Origin: Platycnemis pennipes
Taxonomy: Eukaryota > Arthropoda > Insecta > Odonata > Platycnemididae
DNA length: 64,000 nucleotides
Direction of reading: 5' to 3'
Assembly: GCA_933228895.1 (NCBI GenBank)
Contig: OW121852.1
Coordinates: 129,203,544-129,267,543, forward strand
Position numbers and translations under genes: made by a program. The notes below the pieces were generated by a model. The model saw nothing but the letters and a program-made list of their open reading frames with translations, had not been told where the DNA came from and searched no databases. Position 1 is the first letter of the stretch. The number at the start of each line of letters is the position of its first letter. Positions 32,191 through 43,100 of this stretch are shown here, in pieces.

Positions 32191-35049
32191 TTGGTTTCAA
32201 AGACTATGAATCAGTTTAAAGTATTCGTCCTTAATGTGCAGAGCCTAAGTTCTAAGCTCCTGGGACTGGAGGCCGTAGTAATGTGTGATAATCCTGATTT
32301 TATATGTATCTGTGAGCATTGGCTAAACGATGTTACCTTAACTATACCTGGGTATGTTATTGGCGATGTTTTCTGCCGTGAAAATCGTATTCACGGAGGA
32401 GTTGTCATCTATGTAAAGAGAGCATTAAAATTTAGTAATATTGGATACAACTTGCAAGACTTAAATGAGGAACTGACTTTTGAGTGCTCGGCTGTGAAAT
32501 ACTTGTTTGCAAATTATACTTTCATTATATTAACAGTGTATAGATCGCCCCAGGGATGCTTTAAGTCTTTCATTGAAAAGCTTGATATCCTCTTGTTTTC
32601 TCTCACCAATTACTCAAATAGACCCACAATTATATTAACTGGTGATTTCAACTGCAATCTTTTGAATGAAGGTCCAGAGCAAAAACAGTTACTTTATGTT
32701 ATGCAGAGTTATAATTTGAAATCTTTAGTGAATACGCCCACTAGGATAACTGAGTGTTCTAAAACATTATTGGACAACATATTCACAGATTATAGTGATT
32801 TAAGAATAAGTACTAAAGTTTTTGACACTGCTCTTTCTGACCATCTTGCAATTCTTTCCACCTTTACCATACAGTCATCTAGCAATAATTCAATGTCTAA
32901 ACCAATCAAATACCGGAGATTCATTAATGAATCTAATGTTAATTATTTTCGGCTCTTGTTGGCACAGCAAAATTGGATAGAGGAGTATGAGTTACATGGC
33001 CTAAATGAAAACTTTAATAGCTTTTATAATATTTTTAGACATTGCTTTAATATTGCATTTCCTCTTGAACCAGTGAGATACAGAGGAACTGGTAAAAAAA
33101 ACTGGCTAACACCAGAAATTGTAAGCATGTCGAACTATTTAAGAAATATGTCACATAATGTATTGAATTCAAATGAACCCCAGATGCGTGATCAGTACTT
33201 AGACTTAAGAAGACATTACAGGTATTGTATAAAAAGAGCAAAAAGGGAGTACAATGATCAACAAATAAGAAATGCTTCTAACTGTACCAAAGTGGCATGG
33301 AAAATTATTAAACAGAGTTCGACCTCAAATTCAGCGGAGACTCCTGACCACATCAAAGATGATGATGGAAATGTCATTACAGATCCTGTTATGGTATCTA
33401 ATGCTTTCAATGAAGCATTCTTACAGAGGCCCATTTCTCTGCTGGCTTCCCCCACTGTTCCATACAGTTCAAATTCAGTGAATTGTAAATCATTTTATTT
33501 AAAACCTTGTGATAAAAAAGAACTACAACAACATTTGACTAAGGTAGGGGGTAAACATGCCGTGGATATTGATGGTTTGTCTGGTAAATTACTTTGTCAG
33601 TGTGTGGACCTTATTCTTGATCCTCTCCTACCTTTAGTAAATCAGTCTCTTTTGGAAGGTGTTTATCCTGACGCACTTAAGGTGGCTAAGGTGGTTCCTG
33701 TGTACAAAAATAAGGGAAACAGAAGTAACTTGAATAGTTACCGACCAATATCCATTATTCCCATATTTGGAAAAGTTCTCGAATGTGTGTATTCTAAAAG
33801 ACTTGTTGACTACCTTGATAGTCAGAATTTGCTATCTGCGCAACAATTTGGTTACAGAAAAGCTAGATCCACTGAACAAGCCCTTTTTAATACCATTGAC
33901 CATATACTGGATCAGATTAATGAGAAATGTAAAGTTCTAGGCATTTTTTTTGATCTTAGTAAAGCTTTTGATACGGTCAATCATGATAGACTACTCTCAA
34001 AATGCCAGGCATTAGGCATTAGAGGTGTCGCACTAAACTGGTTGAAAACATATTTAGATCATAGATACCAGAAAGTAGCCTATCAACAAGAAGGTAACAT
34101 TTACATGTCCAATCCACTAGAAGTAGTTAAAGGTGTTCCTCAGGGATCTGTTCTGGGGCCTATACTCTTTTTGATTTTCATAAATGACCTGCCAATGAGC
34201 CTAACAGTGAATTCACACAATTGTGTAATATATGCAGATGACGTGAGTATAGTAACATCTAGTAAATCTTTAAAAAATCTAATTACTGATGGTGAACTTT
34301 TATTACAGCAAATGATGAACTGGTGCAATAACAATGAACTTGTACTGAATAGTAACAAAACACAAGCAATGTTTTTTTCAGCAAAATACAATCAGTTTGT
34401 AAATAATGGTGCTCTGTCTCAACAGAAAAATTTTCATTTTGTGAATAATTTAAGGTTTCTTGGAGTATATATTGAACAAAATCTAAAGTGGGATGTTCAT
34501 GTGTCAGATTTATGTAAAAAACTGAACTCAGTATTTTATTTACTGTCTGTTATAAAACATACTGTAAGCCTTGAGGTTCTCAAAACATTGTACTATGGTC
34601 TTTTCTTCTCCAGAATTTCATATGGGATTATATTGTGGGGGACTCTTTCCTCATTAAATAGTGTATTTTTAATACAAAAGAAGTTATTGAGAATGATGTG
34701 CTGTAAACCTTATCGCGCTCACTGTCGGCCTCTCTTTAAGGAACTGAAGATTTTAACTGTGCCTTCGTTATACATTTACTATTCTATACTCTATGTAAGA
34801 AAACATGAATCTGATTTTACCTCAAATAATAATTATCATACCTATGAAACAAAAAGATGCAATGACATGCATGTGCTCTCATCTACTCTTGCCATTGCTT
34901 CTAAGGGACCTCGCCATATGTGTATAAAATTGTATAATCACTTGCCACAATTTATAAAAAAAGAAAAAAGAATGACTATATTCAAGAATTTAGTTTATGA
35001 CTATCTTTTGTGTCATTGTTTTTATACTGTGAATGATTACTTAAACTAG
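32191..35049 (+). CDS. CR1-like ORF2: AP endonuclease plus reverse transcriptase, intact
   Basis: 952 codons without stop. The APE-type endonuclease covers about residues 10-230: VLNVQSLSSK, CEHWL near 41-45, GDFN near 151 and SDHLAI near 216. The reverse transcriptase covers about 480-760: YRPISIIPIFGKVLE, FFDLSKAFDTVNHDRL near 586, GVPQGSVLGPILF near 650, and the catalytic YADD at about 680-683. A C-terminal region with FLGVYIEQNLKWDVHVSDL follows. No RNase H or gag-like zinc knuckle is present. The enzyme nicks target DNA and primes reverse transcription there. All catalytic boxes look intact. Translation after ORF1 would need reinitiation or a separate mRNA. Confidence 0.93.
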   Translation: MVSKTMNQFKVFVLNVQSLSSKLLGLEAVVMCDNPDFICICEHWLNDVTLTIPGYVIGDVFCRENRIHGGVVIYVKRALKFSNIGYNLQDLNEELTFECSAVKYLFANYTFIILTVYRSPQGCFKSFIEKLDILLFSLTNYSNRPTIILTGDFNCNLLNEGPEQKQLLYVMQSYNLKSLVNTPTRITECSKTLLDNIFTDYSDLRISTKVFDTALSDHLAILSTFTIQSSSNNSMSKPIKYRRFINESNVNYFRLLLAQQNWIEEYELHGLNENFNSFYNIFRHCFNIAFPLEPVRYRGTGKKNWLTPEIVSMSNYLRNMSHNVLNSNEPQMRDQYLDLRRHYRYCIKRAKREYNDQQIRNASNCTKVAWKIIKQSSTSNSAETPDHIKDDDGNVITDPVMVSNAFNEAFLQRPISLLASPTVPYSSNSVNCKSFYLKPCDKKELQQHLTKVGGKHAVDIDGLSGKLLCQCVDLILDPLLPLVNQSLLEGVYPDALKVAKVVPVYKNKGNRSNLNSYRPISIIPIFGKVLECVYSKRLVDYLDSQNLLSAQQFGYRKARSTEQALFNTIDHILDQINEKCKVLGIFFDLSKAFDTVNHDRLLSKCQALGIRGVALNWLKTYLDHRYQKVAYQQEGNIYMSNPLEVVKGVPQGSVLGPILFLIFINDLPMSLTVNSHNCVIYADDVSIVTSSKSLKNLITDGELLLQQMMNWCNNNELVLNSNKTQAMFFSAKYNQFVNNGALSQQKNFHFVNNLRFLGVYIEQNLKWDVHVSDLCKKLNSVFYLLSVIKHTVSLEVLKTLYYGLFFSRISYGIILWGTLSSLNSVFLIQKKLLRMMCCKPYRAHCRPLFKELKILTVPSLYIYYSILYVRKHESDFTSNNNYHTYETKRCNDMHVLSSTLAIASKGPRHMCIKLYNHLPQFIKKEKRMTIFKNLVYDYLLCHCFYTVNDYLN

Positions 35050-35121
35050 CATCAATGATTGTATTTTGACGTGCCTTATATACTTGCAGTGTGTCACTGT
35101 ACAATGTATCTTATGGGCAAA

Positions 35122-35125
35122 TTAA

Positions 35126-35159
<34 letters not shown>
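35122..35159. repeat. ATT microsatellite, LINE 3' tail
   Basis: About twelve ATT units. It is the 3' tail of the CR1-like element, produced during target-primed reverse transcription. The copia gag frame resumes immediately after it. Confidence 0.95.
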
Positions 35160-35161
<2 letters not shown>

Positions 35162-35430
35162 ACGGCTTCTCTATTATATACCTTACGTTCTTTTCGTCCA
35201 GTATTAATTCCATTAAGAATTTCCAACTATCGTAATTCTTCCCGTCAAGTTGTTGCAATTTAAATTTGTCTTCTTCTTCCATTTTTAAGGTCTCCAGTTA
35301 AACAGAATAATCTATATTCACTTTCTTCAAATTTCCACAAAACGCGCGAGACACCGTGGCCAAGCACTGAATTAAGCAGATCCACTGAAAACTTTTCTTC
35401 TTCTATAACGTGTCTGGGCCCATAACCCGT
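35160..35430 (-). pseudogene. copia gag N-terminus, leader and primer-binding site
   Basis: From the 5' LTR inward, the minus strand has the primer site GGTTATGGGCCCAGAC (about 35427-35412) and a 130-bp leader. The gag ATG at about 35284 follows, with KLQQLDGKNYDSWKFLMEL, the standard copia gag opening. It is cut at 35160 by the CR1-like insertion. Confidence 0.9.
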
Positions 35431-35600
35431 TGTAATTTATGTTCTTATTATTTTACTTTCTTTGGAAGTATTACAGACACGTTCACAATACAACTCAATC
35501 AATCAACAACTAGAAGTATATTATTGCCTCACCGTAACTATGATACCAATCAACATATTTCTTTTGGTTTTTACATATGAGAAATTGCACACTCTTTACA
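35431..35600 (-). repeat. copia element 5' LTR
   Basis: A 170-bp partner of 23053-23221. It differs by one G/A substitution and by TTTACA instead of TAACA at the outer end. It would contain the promoter of the element on the minus strand. Confidence 0.92.
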
Positions 35601-35613
35601 ATTGCACCTAATA

Positions 35614-38044
35614 CAGTAGATTCCGGTTAATAGGGCCACCGGTTATTTGGGGCAGCCGCTTATTCGGGACAAATCATCAAGAACAGAACCCAATTGAGGA
35701 AAGTCCCTGAGTTTTCTCCGGTTAATTGGGACAGGAAGCCGCTTAATCGGGCCATGCATCGGCTGTATTTGCCTCCTACTCCCTTGAAGAAATACAAAGT
35801 TTTAAGCTTTTGTAAATCATTTGGTACGTTTTCCCTATCCATTTGAACCAATACCCATGAGGGAATCTATTGCCACCTTCACTGTCTCATTTACCGTCGC
35901 TAAACGAAGTCAGTCATGAAGGCGCTTTCAATTAATGCTTCACTGTTTGTACACTTGCCTTCGTCCTCGGGTAGTCCAACTAGATTTTGTTTAATGGTCA
36001 CGTAGCTGCATGAAGTGTAGGTACGCAACTTGGCTTCATTAGTGGATTATAGCATTAAGGTGAAGGTTAGGATGTAGGCGATGCCGCGTAAGGATTTATC
36101 GCTGGCTGAAAAAATTACAATACTGGACCGAATTAAGGACCATCCACCTCAAACCAGTCATCGTTGTTTGGCGGAGATAACAGGAGTGCCGAAATCAACG
36201 ATACCCCGATTAATACAGCAGCAGGATAAACTTAGAGAAGATTGGAGCAATAAAGGGAAACAAGGAGCTCCCCAAAAACGCCAACGCCAAGGCAAGGATC
36301 CTGAAGTCGAGAACGCTCTTAATCAATGGTTTTCCATTTTTAGTGGACGAGGAGTTAGTGTCAGTGGACCTATGTTAAAAAAGAAGTCGGAGGAGTTAGC
36401 TTTGAAGCTTGGCCATACTGATTTCAAGTCAACAGATGGTTGCTATCTACATGGAAGATTAGAAACAAAATTAAGTTCAAAAATGCTCGGAGAAAAACAT
36501 AGTGCTGATTTTGCAAGTGCAGAGGAATGGAGATGTAAGTGGCTACCCACCCTACTTCAGGAATTCAGTGCAGATGACGTGTACAACGCCGATGAAACCG
36601 GCCTGTATTACCGAGCCACACCTAATGGCTCCCTTTGCTACAGTTACGTGAAACTAAGTGGGTCTAAAAAAGCGATGGAACGGATTACTGTTTTGTGCTG
36701 TTTCAACGTGTCGGGAAGTGATAAAAGGAAACTTTTGGTGATTGGAAAAAGTGCTAACTCTCGCTGTTTTAAGGGGTTAGGAATGAACAGCTTACCGGTG
36801 GAATATTACGCCAATAAAAATGCATGGATGACTGCAGACCTCTTCAGCCATTGGTTAAGCACTTGGGATAAGGAACTAGCGCGGAAATCGAGGAAAGTGA
36901 TTCTTTTTCTGGATAATTGTACGGCACACCCTAATTGCTCCGTCTTAAAAAACATTCAGTTGGAATTTTAACCAGCCTACACAACATCTCTTGTCCAACC
37001 AATGGACATGGGGATCATCAAAAATCTGAAAACAATATACCGCGCAAAGTTGATTGATCACATTTTAGCATCAATAGAAGATAATCCTCTGACATCGTCT
37101 TCAACTGCCAAGGAAGTGAGCTCAAAAGTAAACGTCCTGCAAGCAGTCATGTTTTTGGCAGATAGCTGGCGAGAAGTCACTAGTAAAATGATTAGAAATT
37201 GTTTTATTCATTGTGGTTTTAAGCACTCAAGTGCAGAAATATCGGAAGAACTGGGAAGTGAAAATGAATCCGTTTTCGAACTGCGTCAAGTTAAGAACTT
37301 TGAGGAGTTTCAAAGGATCAACTCCAATATGGACTGTTATGACAACAGTGATAGCAGCGAAGATGATATAGTGGAAACTATATTAGCTAAACAACAAAGT
37401 TTGGCTGAAGACGAGGAGAGCAATGGAGAAGAAGACGTATCTAAATGTAGCCGAGTGACTTCTGTAGATGCAAGGAAGTTTATTGATGGGTTGCGACGCT
37501 ACTTTATGCAAGAGGGCAATGAAGGAATTCCGATGTCATCGTTAGATGCCTGTGCCGACTTTGTATGCGTGACGAGGGTGAAGAGAATAAAGCAAAACAC
37601 CCTGGACAAATTCCTTGAGCGAGGAGCTTAAATTAATAAAAGGACATTAAATAAATAGTAAGTACCCCTGGTTTCTATGCAAATGAAGCTTTAGATCACC
37701 ATTTATTCTTATCTAGCATTTCATCGTAAATTCTATGTTTAATCACTAATCCTTCTTTTGCAGGATTTCGTAAAGGGAATTTATCTGAAGTAGATCGATG
37801 CCAAGAGATTTTTTATGACAAGATTTCCAAAAATGTTAATACCCAATGTATGTTTTCTTGTCAATTTATTGTTTAAGTACTATATAATTAAACATTTTGC
37901 ATTTTAATTGTCATTAAGCTTTCTGACTTTCATTTAAATGCTTACTTAAACATATTTACGGGATATTTCGGATAAACAGGGCCGCCGCTTAATTGGGGCA
38001 AAGTACACCGGTCCCGATGTGTCCCAATTAACCGGAATCTACTG
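35614..38044 (+). mobile_element. Tigger (pogo-family) element, nearly intact
   Basis: The left end CAGTAGATTCCGGTTAATAG and right end (opposite strand) CAGTAGATTCCGGTTAATTG are inverted repeats of about 25 bp. TA dinucleotides flank both ends (35612-35613, 38045-38046), the pogo/Tc1 target. Subterminal AATTGGG/CGGGAC text occurs on both sides. It holds one transposase gene with a single stop. It is inserted only 11 bp outside the copia 5' LTR. Confidence 0.93.
36081..37631 (+). pseudogene. Tigger transposase, one in-frame stop
   Basis: The frame is 516 codons in length. The N-terminal half is DNA binding: a CENP-B-type helix-turn-helix (LAEITGVPKSTIPRLIQQQ near residues 29-47) and a second HTH near 75-130 (VENALNQWFSIFSGRGVSV). 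The DDE catalytic core has Asp171 in YNADETGLYY, Asp278 in LFLDNCTAHPN and Asp309 in QPMDMGIIKN. An acidic C-terminus follows (SDSSEDDIVE). The only visible damage is a TAA at 36969-36971 (codon 297), between the second and third Asp, in a place where the family has Leu or similar. TTA to TAA would be one base. Translation from the first Met gives an inactive protein. Confidence 0.92.
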
Positions 38045-38046
38045 TA

Positions 38047-39010
38047 TATACACTCGAATCCTACAAAATTTCAGGTCAATCGGTTCAGTAGTTTTTGAGG
38101 AGATGCGTAACATAGAACTGCATATCAGGGCTACCTAGCGTGCATGCACCACGCAGTGCACCTGTGCAAGCAGTAATTAGCACATGTGCATTTTCCAGCG
38201 TCTGGGCACAGGGTTTATAGGGGTTTTCATTTTCATTTTCCCTGACTTTTCCAGGATTTTCAGACCATTATCAGTGATTTTCCCTGACTTTTGAGCACCT
38301 GAAAACTCCAAGATTTCGGTCATTTAGAGATAAAAGTGGTAGTGAGGAAGCAAAAAAGTCTTAACTTATGAAAAATTGTAGGTTTATTTTCATATTAATC
38401 ATATGAACTTCCAGTAATAAGAGATCAACAACTTTAAGTCCACAAAATAAAAATTATGATCACTTACATTGATATGCCTTCAGAAAGGGTTTTAATTGCA
38501 GAAAAATATATGCAAAGAGGGCTAACCTGGCTTTTCCTTCAAACCTGATGTCATGTTAAAGTAGCTCTTTGAATCAATCTTGATTTTTTCTTCCTCACAT
38601 CCTCCTAAAAATTTGGCTAAATGAAATCAAATTTGACTGAGAATAACTTTTTTGTCATCAGAGGGACAAAGCGAAGCATTCCTGGCAAAATCGCTAGCGA
38701 ATGAAAATGAGATGCGCACACCTTTCGCCAATCTTTTCACCAAATTGTGCAGACTATAGCCAGAAAGAACCAGAATAGGGCTGCCTCCTCCACAGCGAAG
38801 CCAGCCTGAGGCCAGTCGTCCCCTCCTTCACCCTCCTCCTCCGCTCTATGCGCAGGCATTTTCAGGTGATAAATTCCAAAATTTGAACATTTTGCGATTT
38901 TTCCCTGACCACACGTTAAATTCCCAGACTTTTCCAGGATTTCCATGGCTGTTTTCATTTTCCCTGACTTTTCCAGGTTCCTATAAACCCTGGGGCAGCT
39001 CTGCTCTAGA
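38047..39010. mobile_element. Two nested short hAT-type repeats
   Basis: The outer repeat starts CAGGGCTACCTAGCGTGCATG (about 38126) and ends, on the opposite strand, with CTAGAGCAGAGCTGCCCAG (about 39007). It is related to the repeat at 22.57 kb. Inside it, 38211-38993 begins CAGGGTTTATAGG and ends with its complement. Repeated TTTTCCCTGACTTTTCCAGG text lies near both ends. GGGCA borders the inner repeat on both sides. Neither repeat codes for protein. Confidence 0.6.
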
Positions 39011-39480
39011 TGACTCCAAGCGATCAGCATCTTTCACACAAAGTAATAAGGTACAGCATAACACGATATGGCTAACAATTAAGGCATTGTAGCTTTATGC
39101 TTACAACAAGGGATATGAAGTTACACTCACATTAATTAAATCTAAACCTACGAATTGCGGGCAGTGTGGTGTGAACTACCTGTCTCATTATTGAGTCAGA
39201 CTGCCTTTAATTACAAGGAGAGCTGGGCTTTACTTAAATGTAGATTGTAAAGCTTTGTTCTTGACTACTTGTCAAAAATGCTAATATTTTGTGAGTAAGA
39301 TTACTACTGAGCTCGCACATATTCCTCCTCTATAACTTTACGCAACACAGCTTTACGACTCAAAACCTAAGAAATCAACCTCCAGTGTGATGATAGTTTA
39401 AAACTCTGGTGATAGGTTCACTAAAAGATCTTTGCTTCAGGCCGCAAGTGAAGTTGAAAAAGTAAAACTTTAAGAAAATC
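39011..39480. other. No gene seen
   Basis: AT-rich DNA in Rab intron 2. CTATAACTTTACGC text near 39335 may belong to the pogo remnant that follows. Confidence 0.4.
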
Positions 39481-39483
39481 TCT

Positions 39484-39880
39484 ATGAATCGATGTGAATA
39501 TAAAATTATTTACGACGTGGACAATAATCCTAAAATTAAAGAAAACAAAATAGCAAAGAAATACGATATCCCATCTTCTACGCTCTCCACTTGCTTAGCT
39601 CAAAGAGATGTCACTGAAAGGCTGCAGTTAGGGGCAACGTGAATGGAAGGAAACAAAAAAAGTGAAGAATGATGAATTAGAGGGCGTGCCCGCGGAATGG
39701 TTTCATCTAGCTAGAGCCAACGAGATACATTCGTATCTCGGGGATTCTGATTCATCCATACTCGTTACATGCAGGATATTTTACATCTGTGACCATAGGA
39801 AAGTCCAAGGGACCAGGACGTCACCTCGTTATAGGCGGGATTTCATTACATGCGTGATCGTTATAAATGAGTTTTACTGT
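39484..39880 (+). pseudogene. Second pogo/Tigger remnant: helix-turn-helix start and right end
   Basis: The plus-strand frame from Met at 39484 includes IIYDVDNNPKIKENKIAKKY and DIPSSTLSTCL, the CENP-B-type helix-turn-helix of a pogo transposase different from the 36-kb copy. It stops at a TGA near 39640. About 230 bp on, the sequence ends GATCGTTATAAATGAGTTTTACTG followed by TA (39858-39882). This has the look of a pogo right end (opposite strand CAGTAAAACTC). The catalytic part is deleted. Confidence 0.65.
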
Positions 39881-40170
39881 ATTCGAACCAGCATAATACT
39901 GGAAAACTGTGAATGGGAAAATGTCAGGAGTGGACGCGGGCATATTGGGATACAATGAACTAAATTGGCTAGAAGAAAGAGATTTTAGGAGCGGAAGTTG
40001 CAGGATTATGCACACCTGGGTCATTGAAGGGTTATGCTGGAGTAGGTGCAATACTTTGGAAGAGAGCTGAATTTCACATGAAGAGCTTCCTGCAGTTTGG
40101 TAAAAGGATAGCAACGGTGAAGATGGAGACCAAGCTCAAAGTTTCTGTTGTGAAAGGCCTCATGTCTATG

Positions 40171-43100
40171 CTCTGAGAGCACACTAAAAATTGTAGACAT
40201 ATAAATTTCGTCTATTTAACATCAACAGATATCTTCACTGATTGAAGTTTGCTGTAGACCACGAATAGACCTAATGTAGACACGATAATAAGTCCTCAAG
40301 ACGGACACGGTTGACCGAATTTGAAACAAAAAATTACCAACCAAAAATATATAACATAATACATTGGAAATAGTTCACCATGAGACCAGTTTAAATATAA
40401 AAAAAACGGAATTGCTGGTACATCGGCAAACATTATTTCGTCATTATCAGTCCATTACTGCAAACAATATCATCCAGTAGAAATTCCTCTCATGTGGCCA
40501 AGTTAGCTGCCCTTGCTTCAGAAGTTTTCTTTTGTTAGAAATCATGCCCGTGCATGGAAACGCAATAAACACACGTAAATGTGCCGAATCTTATTGGAGT
40601 GTAGTTGAAATTTATCATCTGAGTGTTTTTTACACACTGTAGTTACATAATATACAGTTGTTTTATGCATTCTTGTATTCTAAAGAATAATTTGGTTCCG
40701 GTTCATCCACTAGGTACTTGTGTACTGAGGCAGTATCGTACTGGTATGTGCTATCTTTGAAATTCAAGGCTATGGAAATATGACTGCTAAGAAATCCATT
40801 TTTCTTTCTGTAGCATCCTCCTTTTATTGTCTTTACAGATTTCCTCAACCATAGAATACCTGTTTTCTGAAATTACCAGTAACACTACGAAGTTGTCAAC
40901 ACGTTGCGTACGGATGGCCAGAATTCTCATCATTTAAATCTCATCCATTGCGGACGGATGATGAGAATTCTCGCCATTTAGGCACATTATGGTAAAGTTT
41001 TAAATTGTGTTGCTTATGTATGTGGTGAATGTTTTTCATTGACCTTCTGTTATTTATTAAGAATAATCATAGCATAATTTTCGATAACCCGAAGTAATTT
41101 AGTTAATTTTAGCCATTTAACTCTATTTAAACCTCAGTCTGGTGTTCGGTAATGGCGCATAACTTCAATTTCATCAACTTGAATCTTATTCATCTTCCCT
41201 CTTCTTTTCGGAGGGTATATTTCTTTCACGGCTTCCTCGGTCACCCCACCTCCTTGCCTCATTGTGTATGAAATGCTTCTCCACAAGGCCCTAGCTTAGC
41301 CAGCGGGGAGGAACCGTATCTCTATCGCTGCGAGGAACATATCTGTTATTGCCTTGCCTGCAAGGTCCTCTCACAGCAGATGAAATGCACTCTCAGCTCT
41401 GCTCCATCAACATATATATTCAGTATGAAAAGGATGTGGGGGCCAATCATGAATCGCTCATTGTTCTTTTACGGCTGTGGTTAGTTCCTTCTGTCGTGTG
41501 TCTTGAGCAGTTCGTATCCTTGAGTCCCAGTGAATTGTGATTTTGGTGTCGGGATTGTCTTGCGAGAGGGTCTTGCTCAAGCCGTATTTTGAAATATTCA
41601 ATGCAATGGCATTGCATAGGAAAGACAGTGCTTTGAGCGAGGAAGAAATTTTGTTAGATCCGAGTGCCGGTAATTAATCAGATTTTCCATTAAAGTATGA
41701 TGAAGAGAGTTACAAGAGCAGAAGTGATTCCTATATTGCAGTGAAAATCAGAAATAGAAAATCCACTCCTCTCTTGATAAGTGAAAGTGACTCCGATAAG
41801 AGTGCAAGTGAACACAAGACTTCACCACGAATCTCTGTTACATGGGAAAAAAATAAATTATGAGAGGGATGTAGAGCAATTTTTGGGCCAACCTGGAGTA
41901 AAACATGTGCCAGAAAATTCTACCAGTGTCCTTGATGTAGTCTCACTGTTTGCTGCCAATGACTTGTTCGAAACGATGTGCATTGTCAAATCTACTTTAC
42001 CGTCAAAACCAACATAAATACAAAGAATCACCAAAAACAGGAAAGTGGTCTGACATAACCATTACTGAAATGAAAAAATTCTTTGCTATTTTGATTCTCA
42101 TGGGGCAGGTGAGGAAAGATTAACTGAAGGAGTATTGGAGCACTGATCCTCTAATTGCAACGAACATATTTAGAGAATTACTGACGAGAAAGAGATTTGA
42201 ACAGATTTGGAAAGCATGGCACTTCAGTAATAATGAGAAAATTTTGGACAGGATGAACATACTACACAAAATAAGACCCATCTGGGAATAATTCGTTGAA
42301 AAATTTCAAAATGTATATAAAACAAAGCAGGAGCTATCTCTTGATGAAGCAATGATTCCATGGAGAGAAAGATTAAAAATGAACACCTATAATCCAGGAA
42401 AAATCATAAAGTACGGCTTACTAGTTTGTAAGGTTTGTGAAAATGATTCTGGCTACATTGGTAATTTATAGATATATCCGGCCGAGGGAAAAAAATTAGA
42501 ACAAACCATACTTTCTCTTTTGTAGCCTCATCTCAATCTTAGGCAACACGTATATCAAGATAATTATTACAACAGCGTAAAGATAGCAGAACTGCTCTTT
42601 GATTATAAAATTAGAGTTTGTGGAACCATCAGACCAAATAAGAGTGCTCCCTGCCACATTGAAGAGTGAGGCGAAAATATTGAAAAAAGGACAGGGCACA
42701 TTTTCTCGCAAAGGTGAAGAGTTACTTGTGCTGTGGAAAGACAAAAGAGAGGTGAGGATGATTAGCACTATTCACAGCGCTAAGAGGGGTAATACAAAGC
42801 TGAAAGATAGGATCACAGGACTTTCGATCAAAAAACCTTGCTGTATTTATTTTGAAATACGATGAGTATATGAAAGGTGTAGACAGGGCGGATATGTATT
42901 TATCGTATTCTACAATCGTGAGAAAAACAATGAAATGGTCGAAGAAAGTGTCCTGTGGCTAATAAGTTGTGCTCTTTTTAACACTTATAGAGTTTATGAA
43001 ACACTAAATGAATCAAATAGCGTTCGATTCAAAGGCTTTCTGCTCCAGACCGCCAAAGAGTGGGCAGCGAGTAGAGAGGAGCCAGATGAGCCATCCTCGG

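Larger units (their letters stand above)
31085..35159 (+). mobile_element. CR1-like LINE with both ORFs open and an ATT-repeat tail
   Basis: A complete-looking element, from just before the first ORF (31103) to a (ATT)n tail at 35122-35159, is inserted in copia gag on the opposite strand. It has a short 5' leader, a PHD-finger ORF1 and an endonuclease/reverse transcriptase ORF2, with no RNase H and a microsatellite tail. This set fits the CR1 group (CR1/Daphne type); assignment to one clade by eye is not secure. A target duplication was not resolved. Both ORFs are free of stops and the host copia has near-identical LTRs, so this copy is young. Confidence 0.9.
23053..35600 (-). mobile_element. 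Ty1/copia LTR retrotransposon, split by nested insertions
   Basis: The element runs on the minus strand from the 5' LTR (35600-35431) to the 3' LTR (23221-23053). Next to the 5' LTR is a primer site GGTTATGGGCCCAGAC, the copia type complementary to an internal part of initiator tRNA-Met. The coding parts are: gag start 35284-35160, gag middle 31083-30865, and gag end through reverse transcriptase and RNase H 26303-23300. A CR1-like LINE (about 31085-35159) and a hAT element (26312-30856) interrupt gag. Removing them leaves about 3.9 kb, short of a full copia (about 5 kb) because the integrase is missing. It lies inside Rab intron 2. Confidence 0.9.
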
